From the NCBI RefSeq assembly GCF_024436035.1, contig NZ_JANFNG010000005.1, positions 1 through 64,000 on the forward strand: 64,000 nucleotides of DNA, written 5' to 3'. A program made the position numbers and the translations under genes. The notes under the pieces were generated by a model. That model searched no databases. It was not told the origin of the DNA and saw nothing but the letters and a program-made list of their open reading frames with translations. This stretch comes from Streptomyces humicola (GTDB lineage: Bacteria; Actinomycetota; Actinomycetes; Streptomycetales; Streptomycetaceae). Below are positions 26,640 through 35,103 of this stretch, in pieces; position 1 is the stretch's first letter, and each line of letters begins with the position of its first letter.

Positions 26640-26748
26640 TCCGCCGCGCCGGTATCCGTCGCGGCGCTGCTTGGCGTGGACCGCCGAGAGCGCCAGCCCC
26701 GACCCCTCGATCAGCACCTCATTTTTCGCGTTGTGGCAAGTTGGGTGC
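26640..26748 (-). repeat. Repeat copy B: conserved 3' gene tail with 27-bp exact core
   Basis: Partner of 7028-7143 in the same orientation. On the minus strand it encodes VHPTCHNAKNEVLIEG, LALSAVHAKQRRDGYRR and a stop. Most differences from copy A are conservative at the protein level, so both derive from a real gene. The exact core is 26722-26748. The two copies bracket 19.6 kb that includes the whole RiPP cluster. Confidence 0.55.
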
Positions 26749-26816
26749 ACACCTTCCCGCCTCTCCCCGGAGAGGCATTTTTGCTGGTCAGAGCCATCTT
26801 CCTCGCGCGCGCAGCA

Positions 26817-26857
26817 GCGCCGAACCTCCCCTGAGTGATCACGGGGAGGTCCGGCGC
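26817..26857 (-). terminator. Hairpin terminator of the relic integrase
   Basis: ACCTCCCC pairs with GGGGAGGT, extended by GCGCCG/CGGCGC after one mismatch. It is the counterpart of the hairpin at 33069-33107, with different but still complementary stem bases. Confidence 0.6.
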
Positions 26858-26904
26858 TGTCCGGCTGTCACCGGGTTCCTGCGGGTGGCCACGGAGAATA
26901 GGCG

Positions 26905-27075
26905 GTGAAGTTCTCCACGGGGGTCAACGCTCCGGAGGGGGCCCTTGGCTTCGATGTGATTCTTCAGGTCCGCGATCTGACCGGAGATGCCGAGGAGCAC
27001 CGGAACCCTGTCGCCTGCCCCCTCCGCAACCTGCGCGGGCAGGTAGGCCGCAGGCTGCGCCGAGCGGTAGCCCAC
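26905..27075 (-). pseudogene. AICE tyrosine-recombinase 3' remnant
   Basis: The minus strand encodes PAQVAEGAGDRVPVLLGISG and then QIADLKNHIEAKGPL, matching the end of the intact integrase at 33177 (PPAQVAEWAGNSVPVLL...SGQLTDLKKRIEARG). The AVYARCI segment containing the nucleophile Tyr is deleted and the original stop is lost. Downstream sequence (26858-26915) also matches 33108-33165 at close to 90%. It marks a former integrative element here. Confidence 0.75.
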
Positions 27076-27298
27076 AAATGTGATCAACGGCAAGTGCCCG
27101 GCAAAACCTTCTCTACCTCCATCAAGGCGGCTCGCTCCCGCTCGCCGCGCGCGCCCCGGCTCACCGCCGGGGCCGACGCTCATGTCTTCGCCCCGCTCCG
27201 GCCCCGGCTCCGCCGGGCGCGCGGCTAGAGCGAACACTCCATGAGCGAAGAGACTCAATCGGGCTGGGGCGGCCGGCTCCACGGCTTTAGGCAGCCAC

Positions 27299-27406
27299 CA
27301 TGGGGCGAGCCTCGAAGATCATGGCCCCAGATCGGGCTACTGCGGGCAGGCGAGGAGCCAGCCCGATTCGCGGCCAGCGTAAGGGGCCATGATCTCTCGC
27401 CCCATG
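27299..27406. repeat. 108-nt long inverted repeat
   Basis: Three nested arms pair: CATGGGGCG (27299-27307) with CGCCCCATG (27398-27406), GATCATGGCCCC (27317-27328) with GGGGCCATGATC (27383-27394), and ATCGGGCT (27331-27338) with AGCCCGAT (27360-27367). This gives about 29 bp of stem. It lies in otherwise gene-free relic DNA (27076-27565). Candidate roles are a plasmid or AICE replication hairpin, a MITE, or a structured RNA. Confidence 0.65.
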
Positions 27407-27565
27407 CCAGCTCCCGCCCAAAGCCGCTCCACCGACCGCGCGGTTCACGAGCTGCCTCGGTGTGTGAACGCCGCGAAACTCAGATGTCCTCTTCGGCGAT
27501 GACCTGCCAAACTCGTCGTTCTGGCCTGAGAGGGCCGGCATGAGGTGACTTCGGAGGTCTCAAGG

Positions 27566-27997
27566 ATGAGTGACTGCCCCTTCTGCAGGATCGGGCAAGG
27601 CGAGATTGATGATGACCTGGTCGCCTACCGTACGAAGAACGCCTTCGTCATCCCCACTCTCATGCAGCGAGAAAACAACCCGGGTCACACGCTCGTTTTG
27701 CCGGTTTCCCACGTGTCCAGCTTGCATGAGGCCCCGCGTGATCTCCTGCACGAAGTGTTCGATGTCGTTGCGAGAGTGACGACCGCAGTGAAACACGCCT
27801 ACCGGGCTGTTGGAAGCACGATCGTGCAGAACAACGAAGCCCCTGGCCAGGTGATTCATCACCTGCACGTCTCAGTCATCCCGCGCTTCGGGGGCGACAG
27901 GTTCCGAGTGCCTGACCCGGAACTGTGCGAAGCGCCCCGGGACGTGCGGCTTGTTCGCGCTGCTGCCCTGCGTAGGGCATTGGAGCTGGAGGTCTGA
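27566..27997 (+). CDS. HIT-family (histidine triad) hydrolase
   Basis: A 143-residue HIT protein. The N-terminal CPFC zinc-type pair, the central NNPGHTLVLPVSHVSSLHE and the catalytic triad segment QVIHHLHVSVIPR (HxHxH type) are all present. Such proteins hydrolyse nucleotide phosphoramidates or dinucleoside polyphosphates in the cytosol. ATG 27566 (MSDCPFC) has GGAGGTCTCAAGG upstream. It is a stand-alone gene among relics, intact and of normal length. Confidence 0.87.
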   Translation: MSDCPFCRIGQGEIDDDLVAYRTKNAFVIPTLMQRENNPGHTLVLPVSHVSSLHEAPRDLLHEVFDVVARVTTAVKHAYRAVGSTIVQNNEAPGQVIHHLHVSVIPRFGGDRFRVPDPELCEAPRDVRLVRAAALRRALELEV

Positions 27998-28184
27998 GCC
28001 ACACAGCTCCGCACCGCCCACGGGGGTCGGCCACACCTGCCCTTACGCGGCGTGATCGGTAGCGGAATGTATCTGCAGTTGGTCCAGCACTCGCAGCGCA
28101 CCAGGAACAGCGCAGCAGTCCGCCAGCCGATCAATCCCACAACCAAGGGCGTGGTTCGAGTGACCACCGGCGGGGAAGAGCCGG

Positions 28185-28225
28185 AGCGCCCTTCCGGGGC
28201 CGTGACCGGGCCGTGGAAGGGCGCT
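28185..28225. terminator. Bidirectional hairpin terminator
   Basis: AGCGCCCTTCC (28185-28195) pairs perfectly with GGAAGGGCGCT (28215-28225). It sits between the convergent HIT gene and phosphotransferase pseudogene. The rest of 27998-28422 shows no gene. Confidence 0.6.
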
Positions 28226-28422
28226 CAACGGTGACAAACGTTGACAGCCACCGACAGCTCAGCAGTAGGTCAAAGCGTTGATCGAGTACGCAGCCGCAGG
28301 TGGCAGCCGTGCGTGATCAGTTGTGGCTGTACAGCAGCGGGCGGTCACCAGCGGCTTGACTCGGCCAGTGAGACTCCACCAACCTCGAACCCGGCTGCGG
28401 CGCGCTGTCCCCGGCATCCATC

Positions 28423-29237
28423 TCAGGCAAGCAGATGTAGCAACCGACTGGCTTGCCGCTCTGCAGTGCCGGGCGGGTTCCTCGGGTTGTCGGCGGCGTC
28501 GAACGCCAGCAGGAACAGCCAGACGAGGGCGAGAAGCCGACGGCAGTCCACCAAGCGCGCGAATTCGGCGTTCGTCAGCTCGAAGTGGCTGAGGAAGCCG
28601 TCAACGTCCAGCGGCTGTTCCACCCAGCTGCCCACGTGCTCGGTGATCTCCGCGAGCTCGAAGGCGCGATCACTGAGACCCGAGTCCTCAAAGTCGACGA
28701 CCTGAACTCGCTGGCCATCCCATAGATAGTTCGCGAGGTTGCCGTCTCCGGACCCGAAGACGTGGGGACAAGAGGCTGACCAGCCGTGTCCAGCCCCGAC
28801 CGGGCAAGCCAATCCATGCCACGGTCCATAGCCTGGCCCACCTCGTGGTTGACCTGAGCACGGGCGTTCGGGAACCAGGAGTGTATGTGGGCGATGAGCT
28901 CGTCTTGGCGCCCTGGTCTGAGAGGAACCTCAGCCAGAACGTCGGGCGGCACCGCGTCATGCACCCTGGTCACAGCAGTCGCCAGCGCCTTGATCTGGCC
29001 GTCTTCGAGAGAGCATCCGCGCAACGGCGTGCCAGCCAGCCTGGACATCACCACGGTAGGTTCCGCCGCGGCAAGATCCGCCTCCCAGGGATCAGGAGCC
29101 AAGCCGGGCACGTATGTCGCGAGCAACGTCAGTGCACGCCACTCACGCTCGCCTTGCTGACGATCCTTGCCCCGGAACCGCTTGGTCACCCAGTTGGGCC
29201 GCAGCTCGACGGCGTGAGTGCCCCATTGTTCAGACAT
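28423..29237 (-). pseudogene. Aminoglycoside phosphotransferase-like kinase, frameshifted
   Basis: The 5' part (from ATG 29237, MSEQWGTHAVELRPNWVTKRF) encodes a kinase-like N-lobe; the 3' part encodes FGSGDGNLANYLWDG, QVVDFEDSGLSDRAFELAEI, the catalytic-loop and DFx-like region of the APH/choline-kinase family. The two parts are in different frames, joining at a G4 run near 28764-28767, so one indel separates them. It is either a recent pseudogene or a sequencing error. If restored it would be about 270 residues and of normal length. Confidence 0.75.
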
Positions 29238-29387
29238 GGGGGCGATCCTGCCATCGCGGCCATGGACGACGTGCCACACGCGTGCCAGGTCGGGCGGGGA
29301 ACAGCGGGGAATCACAGTCACTCGAAGGCGTCGGGAACGAGATCAGCCCCCGACCGTTCGTGCTGGTCAGGGGCCGATTCTTCCGTG

Positions 29388-29440
29388 TGGCGGCGGCAGG
29401 GTTCGAACCTGCGTAGGCGTAAGCCGACAGATTTACAGTC
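29388..29440 (-). pseudogene. 3' half of a tRNA-Tyr gene (GUA), probable att remnant
   Basis: The minus strand reads ACTGTAAATCTGTC (anticodon loop with GTA), a variable arm, GCAGGTTCGAACCCTGC (T-arm, perfect 5-bp stem) and CGCCGCCA (acceptor 3' side). The sequence 5' of the anticodon loop does not form a matching acceptor strand (GGCGGCG is absent), so only the 3' half exists. Such halves are left by elements that integrate at tRNA 3' ends; SLP1 of Streptomyces is known to use tRNA-Tyr. Confidence 0.65.
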
Positions 29441-29634
29441 TCCGGTCCCCGAGTTCGCGGAGGTCTCGGGTGGGCCCAACGCAGTAATATCGCACGTCAT
29501 GTCGAGCAGACAGTGAGGGCGTGACATAGCGTTGTTTCGCGGCGCCGTTTTGCGGTTGCGTCTACTACGGCGAGACTCCCCGGAGCCGACATTTGCTCGT
29601 CAAATGCTTACAAAAGATCGGTAGGAGCTGAACA

Positions 29635-30540
29635 ATGCCACTAGAATGGGAATTGCGGGCGCGCGGAAGTATTGACGATATCCGCGAGTGGGCAGCCCGG
29701 GGCGCCACGGATGAAGCATTGCGGGCTCAACTCCCGGCGCCATACGAGGTCCGCGATATCGCGCCGTTCAGCCCATCTGGGGCGATCTACTTCATGAATG
29801 GCTACTCTGAGGCCACGGTAAGACTCCGCGATACGGGCGAAGAGATCACTCTTCGCTTTGAGGATGAAAACACCTCAATCGCTGCAAGTGCGCCACTTCG
29901 GTACGACGAATCCATCGAGACTGAAGGTATCTACGTACCTGTGCCGCCTCCCCTAACGTCACGAGCAATGTACCCACGACACACCCCGGACCGGTACCGT
30001 CGCCCCACAACGCTGCAGCTGCTCCAGGTGGTCAGCATGAACATGCGCTCTGCCGACGGCAATTCGCGCCTGCTGATCGGGCTTCCGTACGCGGAGGCTC
30101 AGCCAGACCTGTTCTTCTCCAACCGGATGGAAACCGGTGACCACGACGCATCGAGCTACGGGGTAGTCCAATCGTTGACGGAGTTTCATGATCCGGCGAC
30201 GGATGAGCCTGATCTCCATGGCAATGGTTTCCCGGCCCGCAGTTTCTTCGGGATCTATCACTTGATTGAGACTCCGTTAGGCGCATTCTTCAATAAAAAG
30301 GCAACACAGATGGAGCTTCAACCATCGGCTGATGGGAAGCTCGCGCTGACGCTGCCGCCAATCCCGTTCATGTATACGCTGCTCAACGGTCCGATCCCGC
30401 TGTTTGACGTGAACAACCCAGACGGGGACCCGATTGGCGACGTCGTATCTGGTCGTCACGGGTCGCATGGGGCATCGGCAGTCCCCAGTGAGGACGCTTG
30501 GCCTTGGAAGACACCGACCGTTAGCCGTCCTCCTGCGTGA
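29635..30540 (+). CDS. Unknown protein, about 300 residues
   Basis: A 301-residue soluble protein with a good ribosome site (GGTAGGAGCTGAACA) before ATG 29635. There is no signal peptide, membrane segment or clear catalytic motif. It is rich in prolines and aromatics in the middle (YVPVPPPLTSRAMYPRH) and has repeated beta-like segments, so an all-beta or lipocalin-like fold is possible. Its third-position GC is visibly lower than in flanking genes, and it sits directly after the tRNA-Tyr fragment, so it was probably brought in by an integrated element. It may belong to a DUF family of actinomycetes (DUF6073-like), but I cannot confirm that. Confidence 0.6.
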   Translation: MPLEWELRARGSIDDIREWAARGATDEALRAQLPAPYEVRDIAPFSPSGAIYFMNGYSEATVRLRDTGEEITLRFEDENTSIAASAPLRYDESIETEGIYVPVPPPLTSRAMYPRHTPDRYRRPTTLQLLQVVSMNMRSADGNSRLLIGLPYAEAQPDLFFSNRMETGDHDASSYGVVQSLTEFHDPATDEPDLHGNGFPARSFFGIYHLIETPLGAFFNKKATQMELQPSADGKLALTLPPIPFMYTLLNGPIPLFDVNNPDGDPIGDVVSGRHGSHGASAVPSEDAWPWKTPTVSRPPA

Positions 30541-31120
30541 CCAGGCCCGAGAAGGCCACCGATCGCATCTTGGGGCAGGCCCTAGCATCGATGGGGCCCC
30601 GACAGCAAGCGTCCGAGAGCCCCCAAGGGTGTTGGCCCAACCGGGGTTGACATCCACCGGTGACATCAACGACAGCGAACAGCAGCGAATAAGGGCGCAC
30701 GTGGGCGACGATGCCCCGCACTGGTCGAAGTGGTCCTGGCAGGGAAGACCAAGCTATCGGAGCGAACTTACAAGGCAGCCGTCACACGGTCGCGCCGTGC
30801 CACATTCGTGCCAGAACGGTCGGTCAGCTACGGTCACTCGCGGACCAGGACGGGGAGAAAGCCCAGCCCAGGCCGTACCGCGACCACAGGCGGGGTGACC
30901 AGGGCAAACCTTGCGGAGATCGTCCCCGGGCTCCTAAAGCGGGTGTCAGGCCATGCCCGTCGCGTGTCCGATCGGGCGGTGAACCACGGAAAACAAGGGT
31001 GCCCGACCGGGCACCGACGGGGTACAGCCAGAGGGCGTTGACAAACGCCCCCGCCGCGTTGCCCGATCGTGACAAACCGTGAGGCAGACGAGCCCTTCGA
31101 CCAGACGGCCAGGAAGGACG
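30541..31120. other. Gene-free stretch
   Basis: No frame on either strand shows a convincing protein, and no tRNA or strong repeat is apparent. It is probably decayed DNA between the unknown gene and the DUF2079 gene. Confidence 0.5.
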
Positions 31121-32536
31121 TCAGCGGTGCGCACTGATCCTCTGCTCCAGCACGACGCCGTCGCGGTGGAACAGCGTGCGGTAGGTGAAGCCGGGGAAAT
31201 GCGAGACCGAGGCGACTGGAACATTCCACGACGCCGTGTCCAGCAAGATCCACTGCGGCGCTGTTCTGTCGTTGAAATAGTACACGTCATCGCCGCGTGC
31301 CGCGAGCGGGGCTAGCTCCGGAAGCGTGGTGTTCACCGTCTGCCCGGCCGGGATCATTTGCTCGGCCGCCCGCGCGGCCGTGATGTGCGCCGGGGTCTTG
31401 TACGTGCCGGGCTGCCACAGGTTCTGCAGCGGTGACCAGAGGGCGAGCGTCACGGCGCCCATGGCCATCATCGACGGGGCGTACTGGCCGAGGTAGGGCC
31501 AGAAGCCGCGCGCCCATGTGGGTCGTCCGGCGCGTATTCGGGCGAGGCCGTCGATCGCCGCCACGAACAGGATCGGCATGACCGTAGCGTTGTAGTGCCA
31601 TATAGTGCCCCAGTAGGCCGGGTTGGACGACACGAACCGCAGCGCAATGCTCGGCACGGCGATCGCGGCGAGCGGGGAACGCAGCGCCACCAGCGCCGTC
31701 GGCAACAGCAGCACGACGAGCGTCGGCCCCTTCACGTCCCAGCCGGCGGCGAGGCCCGCCAGGTGCCCGTCCTGACTCCAGTACGGGTACGCGTGCCCCG
31801 GGTTCAAATCCGGTATGAGCACGTACACGGCCAGTAGCGACCAACCCACACCCCACGCGGCCAGCAGCGCCCCGGCGAGGCGCTTGCCGTACACCAAGGC
31901 AAGGGCGAGGCCGATCGCCACGACCGTGAAGCCCTGGTCCTCCTTGACGAAGACCAGCGGCACCGCCCACCACACCACCGCCCGGTGCTTGCTGCGGGCC
32001 ATCGCTGACAGCGAGCAGGCGATCAGGGGTACGGCGAACGCGATTTCGTGCACGTCGTACCAGGCCATCGAGGCGAGACCCCACGAGAAGCCGTAAGCCG
32101 CCGCGACCAGCCGCGCCTCCACGACGGTGAGCCGTGCTGCCGCGGCCCGGTACACCGGCACGATCGATACCGCCGCCAGCGCCGCCTGCACCACCAGGAG
32201 TGTCACCGGCGACGGCGCCAGCCACCATGCGGGCAGGAACAGCGCGTCGACCGGGGAGAAGTGGTCGCCCATCGCGTCCATGCCGCGGATGTCCACAACC
32301 GGTGCCTGGAAGTGCGCGTAGTGACGGACGGCTTCCGTGAATATCCCAAGATCCCAGCTCGCCGGGTTGCCGACGGCGTACCGGGACACCGACAGCACCA
32401 CGTAGACGGCGAACACCGCGGCACACACCGCCCACAGCCACGGATCGCCCGGCCGGCGCGGCACCCAGCGGACCGTCCGCGGTGAGGTAGCGGGCGCAGC
32501 GTCCGCAACCCGAACCACCCTGTCGTCAACGGCCAT
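31121..32536 (-). CDS. DUF2079 polytopic membrane protein
   Basis: A 471-residue protein with about 11 membrane helices and a C-terminal soluble part, matching DUF2079, a family distantly related to GT-C glycosyltransferases. Seen early are SWDLGIFTEAVRHYA and GDHFSPVDALFLPAW, the conserved acidic and His-containing external loop of the family. ATG 32536 is preceded by GGGGGA. It probably acts at the outer membrane face in sugar or polymer transfer, with an unknown acceptor. It is a single gene read toward 31121. Confidence 0.85.
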   Translation of the reverse strand: MAVDDRVVRVADAAPATSPRTVRWVPRRPGDPWLWAVCAAVFAVYVVLSVSRYAVGNPASWDLGIFTEAVRHYAHFQAPVVDIRGMDAMGDHFSPVDALFLPAWWLAPSPVTLLVVQAALAAVSIVPVYRAAAARLTVVEARLVAAAYGFSWGLASMAWYDVHEIAFAVPLIACSLSAMARSKHRAVVWWAVPLVFVKEDQGFTVVAIGLALALVYGKRLAGALLAAWGVGWSLLAVYVLIPDLNPGHAYPYWSQDGHLAGLAAGWDVKGPTLVVLLLPTALVALRSPLAAIAVPSIALRFVSSNPAYWGTIWHYNATVMPILFVAAIDGLARIRAGRPTWARGFWPYLGQYAPSMMAMGAVTLALWSPLQNLWQPGTYKTPAHITAARAAEQMIPAGQTVNTTLPELAPLAARGDDVYYFNDRTAPQWILLDTASWNVPVASVSHFPGFTYRTLFHRDGVVLEQRISAHR

Positions 32537-32660
32537 TGGTGTCCCCCGATCGTGCGAATGTGCGCCAAGTGTGGCACCTGCGGAGGACGTGTGAACATAT
32601 GGAACGACAAACGAGCCCCGTCCGGCCCGAAGGCCAGAGCGGGGCAAGCAGTGTGGAGGG

Positions 32661-33047
32661 TCAGCAGAGGCGTCGGTACGCGGCAGTTGCGAGCAGGCAA
32701 CCCAGCGATAGGGCGCCCGCAACCGGGGCGGATGACGAGGTCGACAGCGGGCCCGGCCCGGAACTGGACGTGGCCGTGCACGTCATGTGCGTCGTGCCCG
32801 AGTCGAGTGTGCAGATGTACGTCGTCGACTTCCCGACTTCGCCGGTGTATGCGAACGTCAGGCTGCTCGATGGCGGCCCAGCGTGGCCGGTCGCCCCGGT
32901 GTCGCCTTTCGGCCCTTGTGGTCCCGCAGGGCCCGCGGGGCCTGGTGATCCGGCGGCGCCGGGGGCTCCTGAAGCTCCGGCTGGTCCGGGGCTCCCGGCC
33001 ACGCCGGTGGGGCCTTGGGACGACTGCGACCATATGGGCCGATGCAA
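32661..33047 (-). CDS. Collagen-like repeat protein, 5'-truncated
   Basis: 128 residues. Residues about 12-58 are Gly-X-Y triplets (GPTGVAGSPGPAGASGAPG...), followed by a short beta-like domain and a C-terminal hydrophobic anchor (APVAGALSLGCLLATAAYRR). A surface protein of this kind needs a signal peptide, but none is present and the triplet region starts almost at once. Its upstream end lies beside the integrase terminator, so insertion of the AICE probably removed the true 5' end. Confidence 0.6.
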   Translation of the reverse strand: MHRPIWSQSSQGPTGVAGSPGPAGASGAPGAAGSPGPAGPAGPQGPKGDTGATGHAGPPSSSLTFAYTGEVGKSTTYICTLDSGTTHMTCTATSSSGPGPLSTSSSAPVAGALSLGCLLATAAYRRLC

Positions 33048-33068
33048 GGTAGCCGTTGCTGAGCGCAG

Positions 33069-33107
33069 AGCGCTGACCGCCCCCGATCATGAGGGCGGTC
33101 CGGCGCT
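33069..33107 (-). terminator. Hairpin terminator of the AICE integrase gene
   Basis: GACCGCCC pairs with GGGCGGTC, extended by AGCGC/GCGCT. It is about 70 nt downstream of the integrase stop. The structure is conserved with 26817-26857 despite base changes in both arms. Confidence 0.65.
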
Positions 33108-33176
33108 GTCCGGCTCTCACCGGGCTTCTGTGGGTGGCCACGGAGAATACGCGGTGAAGTTCTCCGCGGCCTGAGG

Positions 33177-34568
33177 TCAGCCCTCCGCGGGAAGCTCGGG
33201 GAGGTCTCCCCGAGCTTCGATCCGCTTCTTCAGGTCCGTGAGCTGCCCGGAGATGCACCGGGCGTAGACGGCGAGGAGCACGGGCACGCTGTTGCCCGCC
33301 CACTCCGCGACTTGCGCGGGCGGTACTCCGTCGTTGAGCCAGTTCGTCAGGCAGGTGTGGCGAAGGTCGTACACCCGCTTCCCGAGCGGGGAAGAGAACT
33401 CCTCCGGACTGAGCACCTCCTGCCGTGCGGTGCGCCAGGCCCGGCGAATGACCGAGCCGGCGAGCATCTCACCGTTCTCTCCCTGGAACAGCAGATCGCC
33501 GGGCTTCAGCTTCTGCCTCTTGATGTGCTCGCGGAGGATCTTCGTGAGCGAGGGGTGCCCTGGCACGACGCGGGTGTCGTCGGCGGCGCGACCCTTCAGC
33601 CCTCGTCTTTCGCGGATCTCGCCGGTGTCCGTCCAGTTCTTGCCGACCTCCGGCTGAGCGGTGTGGATCACCAGCTCGCTCCACTGGTCATGGGCGTCCT
33701 CGTCTGGCAAGCGAACGTCGGCCACGTGCATCGCCACGGCTTCCTCCGGGCGTGAGCCGGCGTAGTACATGGTCGCGAAGAACGCATGCAGCCGCCGGCC
33801 ACCCCGGGGGCGACGGCGCACCCAGTCGAGCAACCGTGCCGCCTGCACGGCGTTGAGCAAGGATCGCTTGTCCACTGCTGACGAGGTTTTCGGCGTGGTG
33901 CCCCTGCCCTTCGGCAGCGGATTCGAGCGCAGGATCCGATGCTTGACGGCGTACTCCATGGCCACATTGAGGACCCGGCGATTGCGTTTGACAGTGCTCG
34001 CGGCGGCTGGTGTCCCGTCCAGCTTGGTGCCGAGGGTCCGTAGCACCTCCTCGACCTTGGCAGGGTCTTCCCATGCCGCCATCGACAGGGTGTTGCGCTC
34101 GACCCACTTGAGGAGGACGGCGACCTCGGGCGAGGCCTCTTCCCGCCGTTTCGTGTTGAACGCGAACTCCCTCAGCGCGGTGCGCACGTCGACGGGCTTG
34201 AAGCTGCTCGGCTGCGACCGCAGCAGGGCAACGGTCACCGGCGTAAGCGCCTTGGCAACGTTCTTGCGGTTGTTTCCTGAGGTGCGATGCCACTGGGCAT
34301 CAGTGAATCGAACGGCGAAGTCGTACCAATTCATCGAGCTTGCCCCGGAGTCGTGGGAGACAGGGCGCCCGGTGGTGAGGCTGAATGCCTCACCACGGCG
34401 GGTCGCGCTGATGAGTTCGGATCGGAACGCGTCGGCGAGCGCCCGCGTCCCGAAGGGGGCCCGCCACTCCTTGCTGTCCAGCGTCCAGCGGACCGTGTAG
34501 GTGGTACCGCGGGCGCCCTTGTACGTCGCGATCTTCCATACCTTGATGTTGTAGGTCGTCTTCATCAC
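33177..34568 (-). CDS. int: AICE site-specific tyrosine recombinase (integrase)
   Basis: A 463-residue integrase with an SAM-like N-terminal core-binding domain (residues about 75-215) and a C-terminal catalytic domain. Catalytic residues are visible: first Arg in YYAGSRPEEAV, RVYDLRHTCLT (HxxR box with the first His as Tyr, common in actinomycetes), and the nucleophile Tyr in VPVLLAVYARCISGQ. It inserts and excises the element at its att site together with Xis, whose gene overlaps the GTGATGA start. The frame is intact, so the element may still be excisable if both att sites survive. Confidence 0.9.
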   Translation of the reverse strand: MMKTTYNIKVWKIATYKGARGTTYTVRWTLDSKEWRAPFGTRALADAFRSELISATRRGEAFSLTTGRPVSHDSGASSMNWYDFAVRFTDAQWHRTSGNNRKNVAKALTPVTVALLRSQPSSFKPVDVRTALREFAFNTKRREEASPEVAVLLKWVERNTLSMAAWEDPAKVEEVLRTLGTKLDGTPAAASTVKRNRRVLNVAMEYAVKHRILRSNPLPKGRGTTPKTSSAVDKRSLLNAVQAARLLDWVRRRPRGGRRLHAFFATMYYAGSRPEEAVAMHVADVRLPDEDAHDQWSELVIHTAQPEVGKNWTDTGEIRERRGLKGRAADDTRVVPGHPSLTKILREHIKRQKLKPGDLLFQGENGEMLAGSVIRRAWRTARQEVLSPEEFSSPLGKRVYDLRHTCLTNWLNDGVPPAQVAEWAGNSVPVLLAVYARCISGQLTDLKKRIEARGDLPELPAEG

Positions 34569-34765
34569 GCGGCGTCCTCCCGGCCGTCCAGCCAGATCTC
34601 GAAGTCGCTGCGACGGATCCGCAGATCACCGTTAGGAAGCTTGATGCATCGAGGAGCGCGGCCTTTTTGCCTCCAGTCGTAGAACGTGGAGCGGGTGATC
34701 CGAAGCTCTTCGCAAACTTCGGGAAGAGTGAGCAGTGCGCGCAGCCTTGAGGTGGCGCTAGACAC
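34565..34765 (-). CDS. xis: Excisionase (Xis), MerR/HTH_17-type
   Basis: A 66-residue DNA-bending factor with a winged HTH (LTLPEVCEELRITRSTFYDW, then RQKGRAPRCIKLPNGDLRIR), the standard AICE Xis. GTG 34765 has AGGAGG 6 nt upstream, so I prefer it to the in-frame ATG at 34783. It overlaps the integrase start by a few nucleotides, so the two are translationally coupled. It directs integrase toward excision. Confidence 0.87.
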   Translation of the reverse strand: MSSATSRLRALLTLPEVCEELRITRSTFYDWRQKGRAPRCIKLPNGDLRIRRSDFEIWLDGREDAA

Positions 34766-34881
34766 GGCGTGCCTCCTGGACATGGGCTCAGCCCTGCCGC
34801 CCGGGTCGGCAGGGCTGAGCGGGCCTATCGCGGAAGGGGCGGGCGCGTGCTGTTCGCCCGGGCCCCTTGGGGATCCGCAAC

Positions 34882-35103
34882 ATCCGCCACGCCGCAACAT
34901 TGCTGGTCAGCGGCTTGGATTTGTGGCGGATCGCGGTTGTGTGGCGGATAGCTGCCGCCACGCAGGAGGTGGCGGCACCATGGCGGTGGGCTCGAGTCAG
35001 CTGACGATTGTCAGGGGGCGTGTGGCGGTTTCCCGTGCCGTGTGGCGGATGTCTGTGGCGCTATCCGCCACAGATTCACCCCCGCTGACCTGCGGTGTGG
35101 CGG
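34882..35103. repeat. Iteron-like GTGGCGGAT repeats, candidate AICE replication origin
   Basis: GTGGCGGAT or its core GTGGCGG occurs at 34923, 34941, 34969, 35022, 35042 and 35097, and in reverse (ATCCGCCAC) at 34882 and 35063, with a shorter GTGGCG at 35055. The set spans the gap between xis and the DUF3631 gene and runs into that gene's 3' end. Such density of one 7-9-mer suggests iterons bound by a replication protein. Confidence 0.55.

Noticed and set aside
30711..31082. Plus-strand open frames in the gap before the DUF2079 gene
   Set aside because: Two overlapping frames of similar length, both Arg/Pro/Gly-biased, no ribosome site, no motif.
31795..31820. tRNA T-arm-like GGGTTCAAATCC
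   Set aside because: Lies inside the DUF2079 coding frame (PDLNPGH) with no acceptor or anticodon arm around it; chance match.
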